DNA of 27,513 bases from a virus, in IMG/VR virus record IMGVR_UViG_3300031951_000989, positions 1 to 27,513 of that record, one strand, 5' to 3'. A program made the position numbers and the translations under genes. This document shows positions 21,173-27,513 of this stretch, piece after piece. The notes below the pieces were generated by a model. It searched no databases, was not told where the DNA came from, and saw only the letters and a program-made list of their open reading frames with translations. Position 1 is the stretch's first letter; each line of letters starts with the position of its first letter.

Positions 21173-22090
21173 GTGTCAGGCAGTTATCAAGATAAAGATG
21201 GTGATGGACTAGTCTCCTGGTATCCAGACCCAGAAATGCCAAATGAGAAGCCACCTGCTGGTCAAGACCAGAGTAAGGTTGAGGCTATAGATGCAGATAA
21301 ACCAACTCCTGGTACTGGTACTCAAGGTACTGTTATATATCCAGAAGCAAAACCCTCTTCAAGTGTATCTACTGCTGGAGAATTAACTGCTGAGTTTACT
21401 ACTGCATTTATAAACCTATTTGGTACAAATGCTCCCAAAGAATTAATTAATGCATTTACTAAAGAAGTTCAAGCACTTCAAATGTCACGTTCAACAAAAC
21501 GTTATGGTAAAGACGAAAATATTGTTTATCAGGGAGTATCTCCTCAAGAGCGTTTAAATGTACTTAATAAGTATTTAACTACACATGCTAACAATATAAC
21601 TATTGCAGCAAGTGCTGGTGACACTAAGGCTGCTGCACTACTTCAACGTGGTAATTTTGGTGTTACTTATACAACATTAAAGAATGCTTATGCTGATAAT
21701 GGTATACCATTTAACGCTGATTCTCTTACAAAACTTACCATTGAATCTTCAATTACTCCAGATAGACTTAAGGCTAATCTTAACTTAATTAACCTACAGG
21801 CCAAAACTTACTTTCCTGCACTAGCAGATAAGATTGATAAAGGTTATACTGTAAAACAGTTACTTAGTCCATATCTTCAAACTCGTGCAAATATACTTGA
21901 AGAAGATGCAGATGCTATTGACTTAAAAGAATTACAGAGTGTGGCAAAAGACCCTAAAGGCTTGATGGGGTTATATGACTATGAAATTTCTTTACGCAAA
22001 GACCCTAAATGGCGTTTTACAAAGAATGCTCAAGACCAACTTGGTACTTTAGCAAGAGACTTAACTAAATTCTTTGGATTGGCAGGCTAA
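21173..22090 (+). CDS. Hypothetical virion protein with an EF-hand-like loop
   Basis: 305 residues from GTG 21173, with AGGAG upstream. Residues 7-14 (DKDGDGLV) match a calcium-binding EF-hand or dockerin loop. This is followed by a Pro/Gly-rich disordered stretch and a helical domain (residues 60-305). It lies two bases after the giant gene and overlaps the next one (TAATG). Probably expressed with and possibly assembled with the giant protein. No family recognised. Confidence 0.6.
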   Translation: MSGSYQDKDGDGLVSWYPDPEMPNEKPPAGQDQSKVEAIDADKPTPGTGTQGTVIYPEAKPSSSVSTAGELTAEFTTAFINLFGTNAPKELINAFTKEVQALQMSRSTKRYGKDENIVYQGVSPQERLNVLNKYLTTHANNITIAASAGDTKAAALLQRGNFGVTYTTLKNAYADNGIPFNADSLTKLTIESSITPDRLKANLNLINLQAKTYFPALADKIDKGYTVKQLLSPYLQTRANILEEDADAIDLKELQSVAKDPKGLMGLYDYEISLRKDPKWRFTKNAQDQLGTLARDLTKFFGLAG

Positions 22091-23355
22091 TGGCAACCCC
22101 TAAAATGTCCGCAGAAGAAGCAGCGGTTCGTAAAGCACTGGCAGCCGTTTACGCTGATACTGGTTTACAACAAGCACAGGAAATAATAAAAACTGGGGCT
22201 ATTCCTACCGCTACCGCCAAGCCTACTTATGAAGAATCAAGAAGTTTGGTCTCGCAAATATCTGACCCAATTATGCGAACAGCGCTTGAAAAAGCCTTTG
22301 CTGGAGCAGATGTACAAACGCAAAAATTAGAAACTCAAGCAGCAGCACTTGGTTATGAGGTTAATCCAAATACTGGAGCAATTCAACCAAAGCCAGCAGG
22401 CGGAACTGTTGCTACTGGAGCATCAACTTCAACACCCGTTTTAAGTACGACGCCAACTACAGATACTAAAAAAATTGATGCAATTGCTGCAATTAGCGCA
22501 TTGCTTTCTTCGTATGGTTTAGGTGACTTGAGTGGGGCAGTAACTGAAGCGGTTCAAAAGGGTTATACAAGTGATACTATTCAATTAATTATGCAAGACC
22601 CTAACAGCAAGGACCCACTAGCAGTTGCATATCAAACAAGATTTTCGGCAAACAAGGCACGTTTTGCTGCAGGCAAACCAGTATTAGGTGCTGCAGAGTA
22701 TCTTGCTGCAGAACGTTCATATACACAGGTTCTTCAATCCTATGGTGTATCAAGTATGGCAACTAAGGATAGATTAAGTGCTTTTATTGGCAATGATATT
22801 TCAGCAGCAGAAGTTGCTGACCGTGTAGGTCTAGCAATAGACAGAGTTAAAAATGCTGACCCATTTACAAAGGCTGCACTAGCAGAGTATTATCCAATGT
22901 TAAATCAATCAGATATTGTTGCTGCGGTATTAGACCCAGCAGAAGGACTACCAGCGCTAAAGCGTAAAGTTCAGATTGGTGAAATTGGTGGCGCTGCTGC
23001 TATACAGGGACTAAAGACTGGACTTGGTTCTATGTCTGAAGTTTCTAAAGGATTTGAAAATGTAACATCTGGAGCATTAGGTGCTGAAGCACTTGCTTCA
23101 TTTGGTATTACTCAAGAAGAGGCTCGTAAGGGTTATCAAACAGTAGCGGGTATTGCACCTCGTGCAGAGTTCTTATCAAGCATATCTACTGGAGAAGATT
23201 ATACAAGACTTCAAGCAGAGCAAGAAGCATTCCTTGGCTTAGCATCTGCTAAGAGAGCAAGAGAGTCTGTAACAGCGCAAGAAGAAGCCAGATTTAAAGG
23301 ACAATCTGGATTAACAAAGACTAGCCTTACCGAAACAGGTAAAGGTCAGTTCTAA
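22090..23355 (+). CDS. Ala-rich helical protein, probable virion component
   Basis: 421 residues. The N-terminus is helical (SAEEAAVRKALAAVY), residues 95-125 are a Thr/Ala/Gly/Pro linker, and the rest is Ala-rich helix (ADRVGLAIDRV, RARESVTAQEEAR). No enzyme motif seen. It starts inside the TAATG junction with its upstream neighbour and ends eight bases before the pseudoknot RNA element. Function unknown. Structural or internal head role by context. Confidence 0.6.
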   Translation: MATPKMSAEEAAVRKALAAVYADTGLQQAQEIIKTGAIPTATAKPTYEESRSLVSQISDPIMRTALEKAFAGADVQTQKLETQAAALGYEVNPNTGAIQPKPAGGTVATGASTSTPVLSTTPTTDTKKIDAIAAISALLSSYGLGDLSGAVTEAVQKGYTSDTIQLIMQDPNSKDPLAVAYQTRFSANKARFAAGKPVLGAAEYLAAERSYTQVLQSYGVSSMATKDRLSAFIGNDISAAEVADRVGLAIDRVKNADPFTKAALAEYYPMLNQSDIVAAVLDPAEGLPALKRKVQIGEIGGAAAIQGLKTGLGSMSEVSKGFENVTSGALGAEALASFGITQEEARKGYQTVAGIAPRAEFLSSISTGEDYTRLQAEQEAFLGLASAKRARESVTAQEEARFKGQSGLTKTSLTETGKGQF

Positions 23356-23363
23356 ATAGAATC

Positions 23364-23447
23364 CTATGTGAATCTATCGGCCTCACATAGCGTACTAGAC
23401 CGATAGCAAGAGCCAGGCTGGTTCCCCGACCAGAATCTGAGGCTTGC
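23364..23447 (+). ncRNA. H-type pseudoknot plus stem-loop in the leader of scaffold and capsid genes
   Basis: Stem A pairs CTATGTGA (23364-23371) with TCACATAG (23383-23390), eight perfect pairs. Stem B pairs CTATCGG (23374-23380) with CCGATAG (23400-23406), seven perfect pairs. The order A, B, A', B' makes an H-type pseudoknot with connecting loops of two, two and nine bases, which is geometrically feasible. A second helix follows: GCAAG/CTTGC (23406-23410 with 23443-23447) and CC/GG enclosing CTGGT (23418-23422) with ACCAG (23429-23433). Together they fill the 121-base gap upstream of the scaffold-like start. Likely a cis-acting mRNA element; a separate small RNA is possible. Confidence 0.65.
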
Positions 23448-23476
23448 GACTACAACGAATAGAAGGGTGGGTTGCT

Positions 23477-23953
23477 ATGAGCAACAACTACTGGGATGAA
23501 GACGAAGACGACCTAGATACCGACAACGGTGTGCAATTAGAGGGAAGCGATTTACTTAAAAAATTGCGGAAGGCTAAGCGCAACGATGAGAAGCGTATCA
23601 AAGAACTCACTGAGCAACTTGAGGGTTTATCCAAGGCGCAGCGTGAGCGTACAGTCAAAGAAGTCCTAGAAAAGAAGGGTGTCAACCTTAAAGCAGCAAG
23701 ATTAGTTCTTAAGGATTTAGAAGATGTTAATGAGGAGACAGTGAATAACTGGCTCGATGATAACGCTGATTTATTCGGAATTACAATTGCTAAAGAGGAG
23801 CCAAGAGTAAGTGAAGTAGATAAAGCAGCCCTAAGGCAGCAAGATGTACTCACCCAAAATGCTATGACCCCAGACCGAGCAGAGGATTTAAATCTTCGCA
23901 TCGATAATGCAGATTCAATGGATGCATTGTTGGATGTACTTCGCTCACAATAA
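23477..23953 (+). CDS. Scaffolding-like protein
   Basis: 158 residues from ATG 23477, with AGAAGGGTGGG upstream. The longer frame from 23444 lies in the RNA element and is rejected. The protein is acidic at the N-terminus (WDEDEDDLDTDNG), then a charged helical coiled coil (KLRKAKRNDEKRIKELTEQL) and an acidic C-terminal half. Small acidic coiled-coil proteins directly upstream of the major capsid gene are typical phage scaffolds, which shape the prohead and then leave or are cut by the head protease. Confidence 0.7.
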   Translation: MSNNYWDEDEDDLDTDNGVQLEGSDLLKKLRKAKRNDEKRIKELTEQLEGLSKAQRERTVKEVLEKKGVNLKAARLVLKDLEDVNEETVNNWLDDNADLFGITIAKEEPRVSEVDKAALRQQDVLTQNAMTPDRAEDLNLRIDNADSMDALLDVLRSQ

Positions 23954-23983
23954 TTCCGTTCATAGTCACTTGGAGGTGACGAT

Positions 23984-24931
23984 ATGGCATATGTATCAAC
24001 AGACTCCGCTTCATTAGGCGGAACCGCTGGTGGTGCTGGTCTAGTCCAGAAGGCGTATGACCGTCTTCTAGAATTCGCTCTCCGTTCTGAACCACTAATT
24101 CGTTCAGTCGCAGATAAGCGTCCAGCACGTCAAGCAATCCCAGGCTCAACAGTCGTTTTACAACGCTATGTTGACCTAAGCGCAGCAACTACCGCTCTGA
24201 CAGAAACAACTGACCCAGATGCAGTAGCAATGTCAACACCAACATCAGTAACCATTACTCTTAACGAGTACGGTAACTCAGTGTTGGTAACTCGTGCATT
24301 AGAGTTATTCTCTCTTGCAGATGTTGACCCAGCAATCGCAAACATTATTGCGTTTAACCTAGCAGACTCTATCGATGCAGTAGCAATGACAGAGTTACGT
24401 GCTGGAACTAACGTAATTTATTCAGGTTCAACAGCAACATCAACTGCAACTATCACAGCAGCAGCAACACTATCTTCAGCAAACATCCGTAAGGCTGTTG
24501 CTAAGTTACGTGCTAACAAGGCTCTTGGTCGCAAGGGTTCACTATTCTGGGCTGGATTACACCCAGAGGTATCCCATGACCTACGTGCTGAGACAGGTTC
24601 AGCAGGATGGTTGCTTCCTAACCAATACGGTTCTTCACAAGACCGCATTTGGGCAGGAGAAATTGGAACATACGAAGGTGCATACTTCGTAGAGTCTCCA
24701 CGCTTGTACTCAGCAACTGACGGTGCTTCATCTGCAAAGGTGTACCGCACAATCATCGCTGGACAGCAAGCATTGGCCGAGGCAGTTGCCGAAGAGCCAC
24801 ATGTAGTAATCGGACCAGTAGTTGACCGCTTGATGCGTCACCGCCCAATGGGTTGGTACGGCGTATTAGGCTTCAAAGTCTACCGTAACGAAGCACTATA
24901 CAGAATCGAATCAGGTTCTTCAATCGCTTAG
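23984..24931 (+). CDS. Major capsid protein, N4-gp56 family (HK97-like fold)
   Basis: 315 residues. The pattern PGSTVVLQRYVDLSAATTAL, then TETTDPDAVAMSTPTSVTIT, then LNEYGNSVLVT is typical of the N4-gp56 family of capsid proteins, followed by the Ala-rich helix NIRKAVAKLRANKAL and LHPEVSHDLR. Codon use is more restricted than in neighbours, as expected for a highly expressed protein. The start has TTGGAGGTGACGAT upstream. A hairpin without U-tract follows the stop. It forms the icosahedral shell. Confidence 0.85.
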   Translation: MAYVSTDSASLGGTAGGAGLVQKAYDRLLEFALRSEPLIRSVADKRPARQAIPGSTVVLQRYVDLSAATTALTETTDPDAVAMSTPTSVTITLNEYGNSVLVTRALELFSLADVDPAIANIIAFNLADSIDAVAMTELRAGTNVIYSGSTATSTATITAAATLSSANIRKAVAKLRANKALGRKGSLFWAGLHPEVSHDLRAETGSAGWLLPNQYGSSQDRIWAGEIGTYEGAYFVESPRLYSATDGASSAKVYRTIIAGQQALAEAVAEEPHVVIGPVVDRLMRHRPMGWYGVLGFKVYRNEALYRIESGSSIA

Positions 24932-24943
24932 TTGATTGACGCT

Positions 24944-24971
24944 GTAGCAGGAGTAGAGATATTCCTGCTAC
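24944..24971 (+). other. Strong hairpin after the capsid gene
   Basis: GTAGCAGGA (24944-24952) pairs perfectly with TCCTGCTAC (24963-24971) around a ten-base loop. No run of T follows, so it is not a classic intrinsic terminator. It may protect the capsid mRNA 3' end or partly attenuate transcription into the small downstream genes. Confidence 0.6.
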
Positions 24972-24995
24972 GGAGTAAGTTCATTAAGGAGAAAC

Positions 24996-25265
24996 GTGGC
25001 AGATTATATATTTACAACACCTATTGTAGAAGAAGGACCAATCGGTAAACATCGATTATTCTACTTCTATAAAAGAGATGTTGGTATCTCTGTGGTAAAA
25101 CAAAATGGTTCATATAGAATCAATCGTTATCCACTAGACCCAAGTGTAGAAACATATGAAGAGTTTTACGCTGGTGGACATAACCACGTAGTAGATGATG
25201 CTACTAAGGCAGCACTAATTGCTAGTGGCATAGGAGTTACAGAGGAAAACTTTACTGCAGTATAA
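24996..25265 (+). CDS. Hypothetical small structural-region protein, 89 residues
   Basis: GTG 24996 has AAGGAG four bases upstream. The product (MADYIFTTPIVEEG, LFYFYKRDVGISVV) looks beta-rich in the first half with an acidic end. It is directly after the capsid gene and may be a decoration or joining protein, but no family is recognised. Confidence 0.6.
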   Translation: MADYIFTTPIVEEGPIGKHRLFYFYKRDVGISVVKQNGSYRINRYPLDPSVETYEEFYAGGHNHVVDDATKAALIASGIGVTEENFTAV

Positions 25266-25273
25266 GGGGATAA

Positions 25274-25582
25274 ATGAAACATTGGGAACATCATCCAGAA
25301 CCAATTGATGGATGTTTTGGATGTAAAGGTTTAGGACTTCAGATGAACTCTGGAGATGCCAAGAGAGATATTTCTGATAAGAAATGGACCTCTGAATTAA
25401 AGGCTTACAAAGATGCAAGAGCACAAGGAATACAACCAGCAGGAACAACTATGCGTCATGTACAAGAAGCGCATAGGGCTTCAGAAGTTTTAGGTAAAGC
25501 GTATAATGCGGACACTATGCCTAAGACTAAAGATATAACTCCAAAAGCCGCAGCCGTAATGAAAGAGATAGGACAAATCTAA
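25274..25582 (+). CDS. Small protein with His-rich/CxxC N-terminus, 102 residues
   Basis: ATG 25274 follows AGGGGATAA. The N-terminus MKHWEHHPEPIDGCFGCKGLGLQ has several His and one C-x2-C, able to form a small metal site; the rest is basic and helical with a Pro/Lys tail. Overlaps the next start by one base (TAATG). Function unknown. Confidence 0.55.
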   Translation: MKHWEHHPEPIDGCFGCKGLGLQMNSGDAKRDISDKKWTSELKAYKDARAQGIQPAGTTMRHVQEAHRASEVLGKAYNADTMPKTKDITPKAAAVMKEIGQI

Positions 25583-25731
25583 TGCCAAAAGTAGGAAAGA
25601 AGAAGTTCCCATATACCGCCAAAGGTAAGAAGGCTGCAAAGGCTTATGCTAAGGGTGAGAAGATGGAATCAAAAGCAGAGAAGATGATGGAAATGCGTAA
25701 GGGTATGAAGAAAATGGGCAAGAAGAAGTAA
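25582..25731 (+). CDS. Tiny Lys-rich protein, 49 residues
   Basis: ATG shares TAATG with the upstream stop. About 18 of 49 residues are Lys, with a Met-rich tail (MMEMRKGMKKMGKKK). One helix of basic residues is likely. It is the first of a row of very basic small genes to 26718, which suggests nucleic-acid or capsid-interior binding. Function inferred from charge only. Confidence 0.6.
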   Translation: MPKVGKKKFPYTAKGKKAAKAYAKGEKMESKAEKMMEMRKGMKKMGKKK

Positions 25732-25732
25732 T

Positions 25733-25939
25733 ATGGCTACTCCTAAACCGAAACCAAAACCTACGCCAAAATTATCAGAGAGTCAAAAACGTGAAGAAAC
25801 TCTTAAAAAGTTTCAAGAATCAATATCTCCTAAGGGCGTGACTGCAGCCGAGGCTGCTGCTCGTAAAGCACTAGAAGAAAAATACCCAGGAATGTATATA
25901 CCTGAAACTCGTACTGCTCGTAGATTAGGAACAAGATAA
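25733..25939 (+). CDS. Small basic protein, 68 residues
   Basis: Starts two bases after the preceding stop. The first 13 residues alternate Lys and Pro (KPKPKPTPK) and are disordered, followed by a helix (KREETLKKFQESI) and a segment AAEAAARKALEEKYP, ending in Arg-rich TRTARRLGTR. No family recognised. Confidence 0.55.
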   Translation: MATPKPKPKPTPKLSESQKREETLKKFQESISPKGVTAAEAAARKALEEKYPGMYIPETRTARRLGTR

Positions 25940-25941
25940 TA

Positions 25942-26124
25942 ATGAAAAAGGCACACCCAGGATTTAAAAAAGTAGCAGCGGGTATTGCCAAGAAGCAAGG
26001 TATCTCAATGGAACGTGCTTCTGCAATTGTTGCAGCGGGTGCTCGCAAGGCATCTAAGAAGGCTATTAAGGCTAATCCTCGTCTGAAGAAAGTATCAGGC
26101 GTAGTTAAGAAAAAATCTAAGTAA
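25942..26124 (+). CDS. Small very basic protein, 60 residues
   Basis: 16 Lys and three Arg against one Glu. The pattern KKVAAGIAKKQGISMERASAI could form two short helices with a turn (HTH-like), followed by a Lys/Ala tail as in histone-like proteins. Shares TAATG with the next gene. DNA binding is inferred from charge. Confidence 0.6.
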   Translation: MKKAHPGFKKVAAGIAKKQGISMERASAIVAAGARKASKKAIKANPRLKKVSGVVKKKSK

Positions 26125-26267
26125 TGTCATCGGGTCAACGCAAGCGCCATGACGGCTGGAATAAGTCAATCATGCGGGACGGTATGATTGTTATTCTTCG
26201 CAAAGATGGTTCTGAAAAGGTTCGCCTTGACCCTAAGACTAAAGAAGTTATCAAGGGGGATAAATGA
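26124..26267 (+). CDS. Tiny basic protein, 47 residues
   Basis: ATG shares TAATG with the upstream stop; the end overlaps the next start by four bases (ATGA). The product begins MSSGQRKRHDGWNKSIMRDG and has a short beta hairpin-like MIVILRKDGSEKVRL. Too short for most ORF finders but tightly embedded in the operon. Function unknown. Confidence 0.55.
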   Translation: MSSGQRKRHDGWNKSIMRDGMIVILRKDGSEKVRLDPKTKEVIKGDK

Positions 26268-26419
26268 AAAAAGCATTTTGGGATAAAAAGAATCCTAAAA
26301 AAACTTCTAAGAAATTAACACCAGCACAGAAAACTGCTGCTAAGGCTAGGGCAAAAAAGGCTGGTAGACCATATCCAAACTTAGTAGACAATGCCGCAGT
26401 ATCAAAGGGGAAGAAATAA
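26264..26419 (+). CDS. Tiny Lys-rich protein, 51 residues
   Basis: ATG 26264 overlaps the upstream stop (ATGA) and the stop overlaps the next start (TAATG). The product (MKKAFWDKKNPKKTSKKLTP, then AAKARAKKAGRPYPN) is strongly basic with an AT-hook-like GRP core (KKAGRP). An AT-hook would bind the minor groove of AT-rich DNA. Unproven. Confidence 0.55.
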   Translation: MKKAFWDKKNPKKTSKKLTPAQKTAAKARAKKAGRPYPNLVDNAAVSKGKK

Positions 26420-26718
26420 TGGCAAGTGCAGCATGGCAACGCAAAGAAGGCAAGAACCCTAAAGGCGGTTTAAACGCCAAGGGACGGGCTTCTGCAAAAA
26501 GGCAAGGTATGAACCTGAAGGCACCCGTAAAAAGCGGTGATAACCCCCGTAGAGCCTCGTTTTTGGCACGTATGGGCGGTATGCCTGGGCCAGAACGTAA
26601 GCCTAACGGAGAACCAACTAGGTTACTATTATCTCTACAGGCCTGGGGCGCTAGTTCTAAGGCTGATGCAAAGCGTAAAGCAGCAGCAATTTCCAAAAGG
26701 AACAAAGGTAAAAAATGA
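26419..26718 (+). CDS. Basic conserved phage protein, 99 residues
   Basis: Segments AWQRKEGKNPKGGLNAKGR, LKAPVKSGDNPRRASFLARM and GPERKPNGEPTRLLLSLQAW resemble a small basic phage family (DUF6321-like by memory). Conserved Gly/Pro/Arg turns alternate with Lys clusters. Overlaps the next gene by four bases (ATGA). Role unknown. Nucleic-acid or virion interior binding is possible. Confidence 0.6.
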   Translation: MASAAWQRKEGKNPKGGLNAKGRASAKRQGMNLKAPVKSGDNPRRASFLARMGGMPGPERKPNGEPTRLLLSLQAWGASSKADAKRKAAAISKRNKGKK

Positions 26719-27464
26719 GTAACAAGGGGACAAAAGATTCTATAGCACTAGTATGGTGCGACAATGGAATGGTAGACGGCAAGTTTATGCAAGGCGTAGC
26801 AGATGTAATGCTAAAGTCTGGCGTAGAGTTTGCTACAACATTAAGAAGTCAAGGCAATCAAATTGCTAGACAAAGACAGACAACTATTGATTACTGGTAT
26901 GATAAGACTCAACACGAGTGGTTATTATGGATAGATTCAGATGTTGTAATCAGTCCAGAGAAATTTAAGTTATTATGGGACAACAGGGACATAGAGAAAC
27001 GCCCATTAATTACAGGCGTATATTTTACCACAGATACACCAGAAGAACCTTTAATGGCTCCTCTACCTACAGTATTTAACTTTGTTAATAATGGTGATGG
27101 TGGATTTGGTTTAACTAGAATACACCCACTACCTGAGAATAAACTGATAAAGGTAGATGCAGCGGGTATGGGATTTGTTCTAATGCACCGCAGTATAGTT
27201 CCAAAACTTCGTGAGATAGCACCAGATGGTCAACTATTTATGGAGATGGGACGAGGAAATAAGTTTATAGGTGAAGATATATTTTTCTTTGCACTATGCG
27301 ATAAGGCAGAGGTTCCACTTTACTGCCACACAGGAGCAACTGTTCCACATATGAAACGGTTCTCATTTGATGAACATTATTACAGGGCATTCTTTGGTAA
27401 ACCCAAGGAAGAGCCTAAGTCAAAACTTATCACCCCTGATAAGAAAATCATTACACCTAGATAG
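26715..27464 (+). CDS. Glycosyltransferase-like protein (GT-A fold)
   Basis: 249 residues. An N-terminal alpha/beta start (IALVWCDNGMVDGKF) is followed by ARQRQTTIDYWYD and LLWIDSDV, which carries the DxD metal-binding motif of GT-A glycosyltransferases. Later come AGMGFVLMHRSI and GEDIFFFALC, matching the acceptor-side segment and the ED motif of this class, and a His near PHMK. It would transfer a sugar from a nucleotide-sugar to an acceptor. Inside a head-module operon it may decorate the capsid or the DNA. The substrate is unknown. Confidence 0.7.
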   Translation: MSNKGTKDSIALVWCDNGMVDGKFMQGVADVMLKSGVEFATTLRSQGNQIARQRQTTIDYWYDKTQHEWLLWIDSDVVISPEKFKLLWDNRDIEKRPLITGVYFTTDTPEEPLMAPLPTVFNFVNNGDGGFGLTRIHPLPENKLIKVDAAGMGFVLMHRSIVPKLREIAPDGQLFMEMGRGNKFIGEDIFFFALCDKAEVPLYCHTGATVPHMKRFSFDEHYYRAFFGKPKEEPKSKLITPDKKIITPR

Positions 27465-27472
27465 GATAAACA

Positions 27473-27513
27473 ATGGCACTTGGTAAAGCAGGTAGTAGTT
27501 TAACCGCAGAACT
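27473..27513 (+). CDS. Start of a further gene, cut by the window end
   Basis: ATG 27473 with AGGATAAAC upstream begins MALGKAGSSLTAE and the frame is open to the window end. Only 13 residues are visible, so no function can be given. Confidence 0.5.
   Translation, partial: MALGKAGSSLTAE

Noticed and set aside
23353-23406. Stop-codon read-through stimulated by the pseudoknot eight bases downstream, as in some retroviruses.
   Set aside because: The read-through frame ends after 16 codons inside the pseudoknot and would add no domain; no slippery site was seen either.

Overview
The window reads as about 27.5 kb of a double-stranded DNA tailed-phage genome (or prophage) with low-to-moderate GC and closely packed genes. 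It carries a large terminase, portal, proteasome-like protease, scaffold-like protein and an N4-gp56-type major capsid protein in order. An actinobacterial host is suggested by a WhiB-family Fe-S protein, an FmdB-type zinc ribbon, an actinobacterial-style lytic transglycosylase and a perfect actinobacterial LexA/SOS box (TCGAAC-N4-GTTCGA). The low GC would suit aquatic low-GC actinobacteria, but that is inference. No integrase or tail genes are visible.

Layout. (1) 1-4191, plus strand: replication and nucleic-acid module. It holds a RecA-fold ATPase/helicase fragment, a PD-(D/E)XK resolvase-like nuclease, a primase split into a zinc-finger gene and a Toprim gene, a small zinc-finger protein, an Nmad1/DUF1599-like protein, an HNH nuclease, a metallophosphoesterase and a sigma-70-like protein. 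(2) 4203-10455, minus strand: a long leftward block of mostly small accessory genes. It includes a nuclease-like protein, FmdB-like zinc ribbon, secreted transglycosylase, WhiB-like protein, a class-II glutamine amidotransferase next to a zinc-ribbon/amidoligase protein, several tiny genes, a tRNA-like element and a Lys/Ala-rich protein. This block is marked by nine identical copies of a 17-bp palindrome, TGTATTAATTTAATACA or its reverse complement. Most lie just upstream of a ribosome binding site and several lie 25-40 bp downstream of a recognisable TTGNNN/TANNNT promoter. (3) 10456-11203: a 750-bp divergent intergenic region with the LexA-type box, T-rich direct repeats, hairpins and a rightward promoter. 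(4) 11204-27513, plus strand: the packaging and head module, with a 1772-residue protein, a strongly predicted H-type pseudoknot RNA just before the scaffold and capsid genes, and a run of tiny Lys-rich proteins after the capsid, ending in a glycosyltransferase-like gene and the start of one more gene.

How it fits together. The left module would replicate and recombine the genome. The leftward block looks like an early or regulatory regulon held by one palindrome-binding factor. The right module builds and fills the head. The least explained items are the nine-copy palindrome regulon, the pseudoknot leader, the zinc-ribbon amidoligase/amidotransferase pair and the tRNA-like element.
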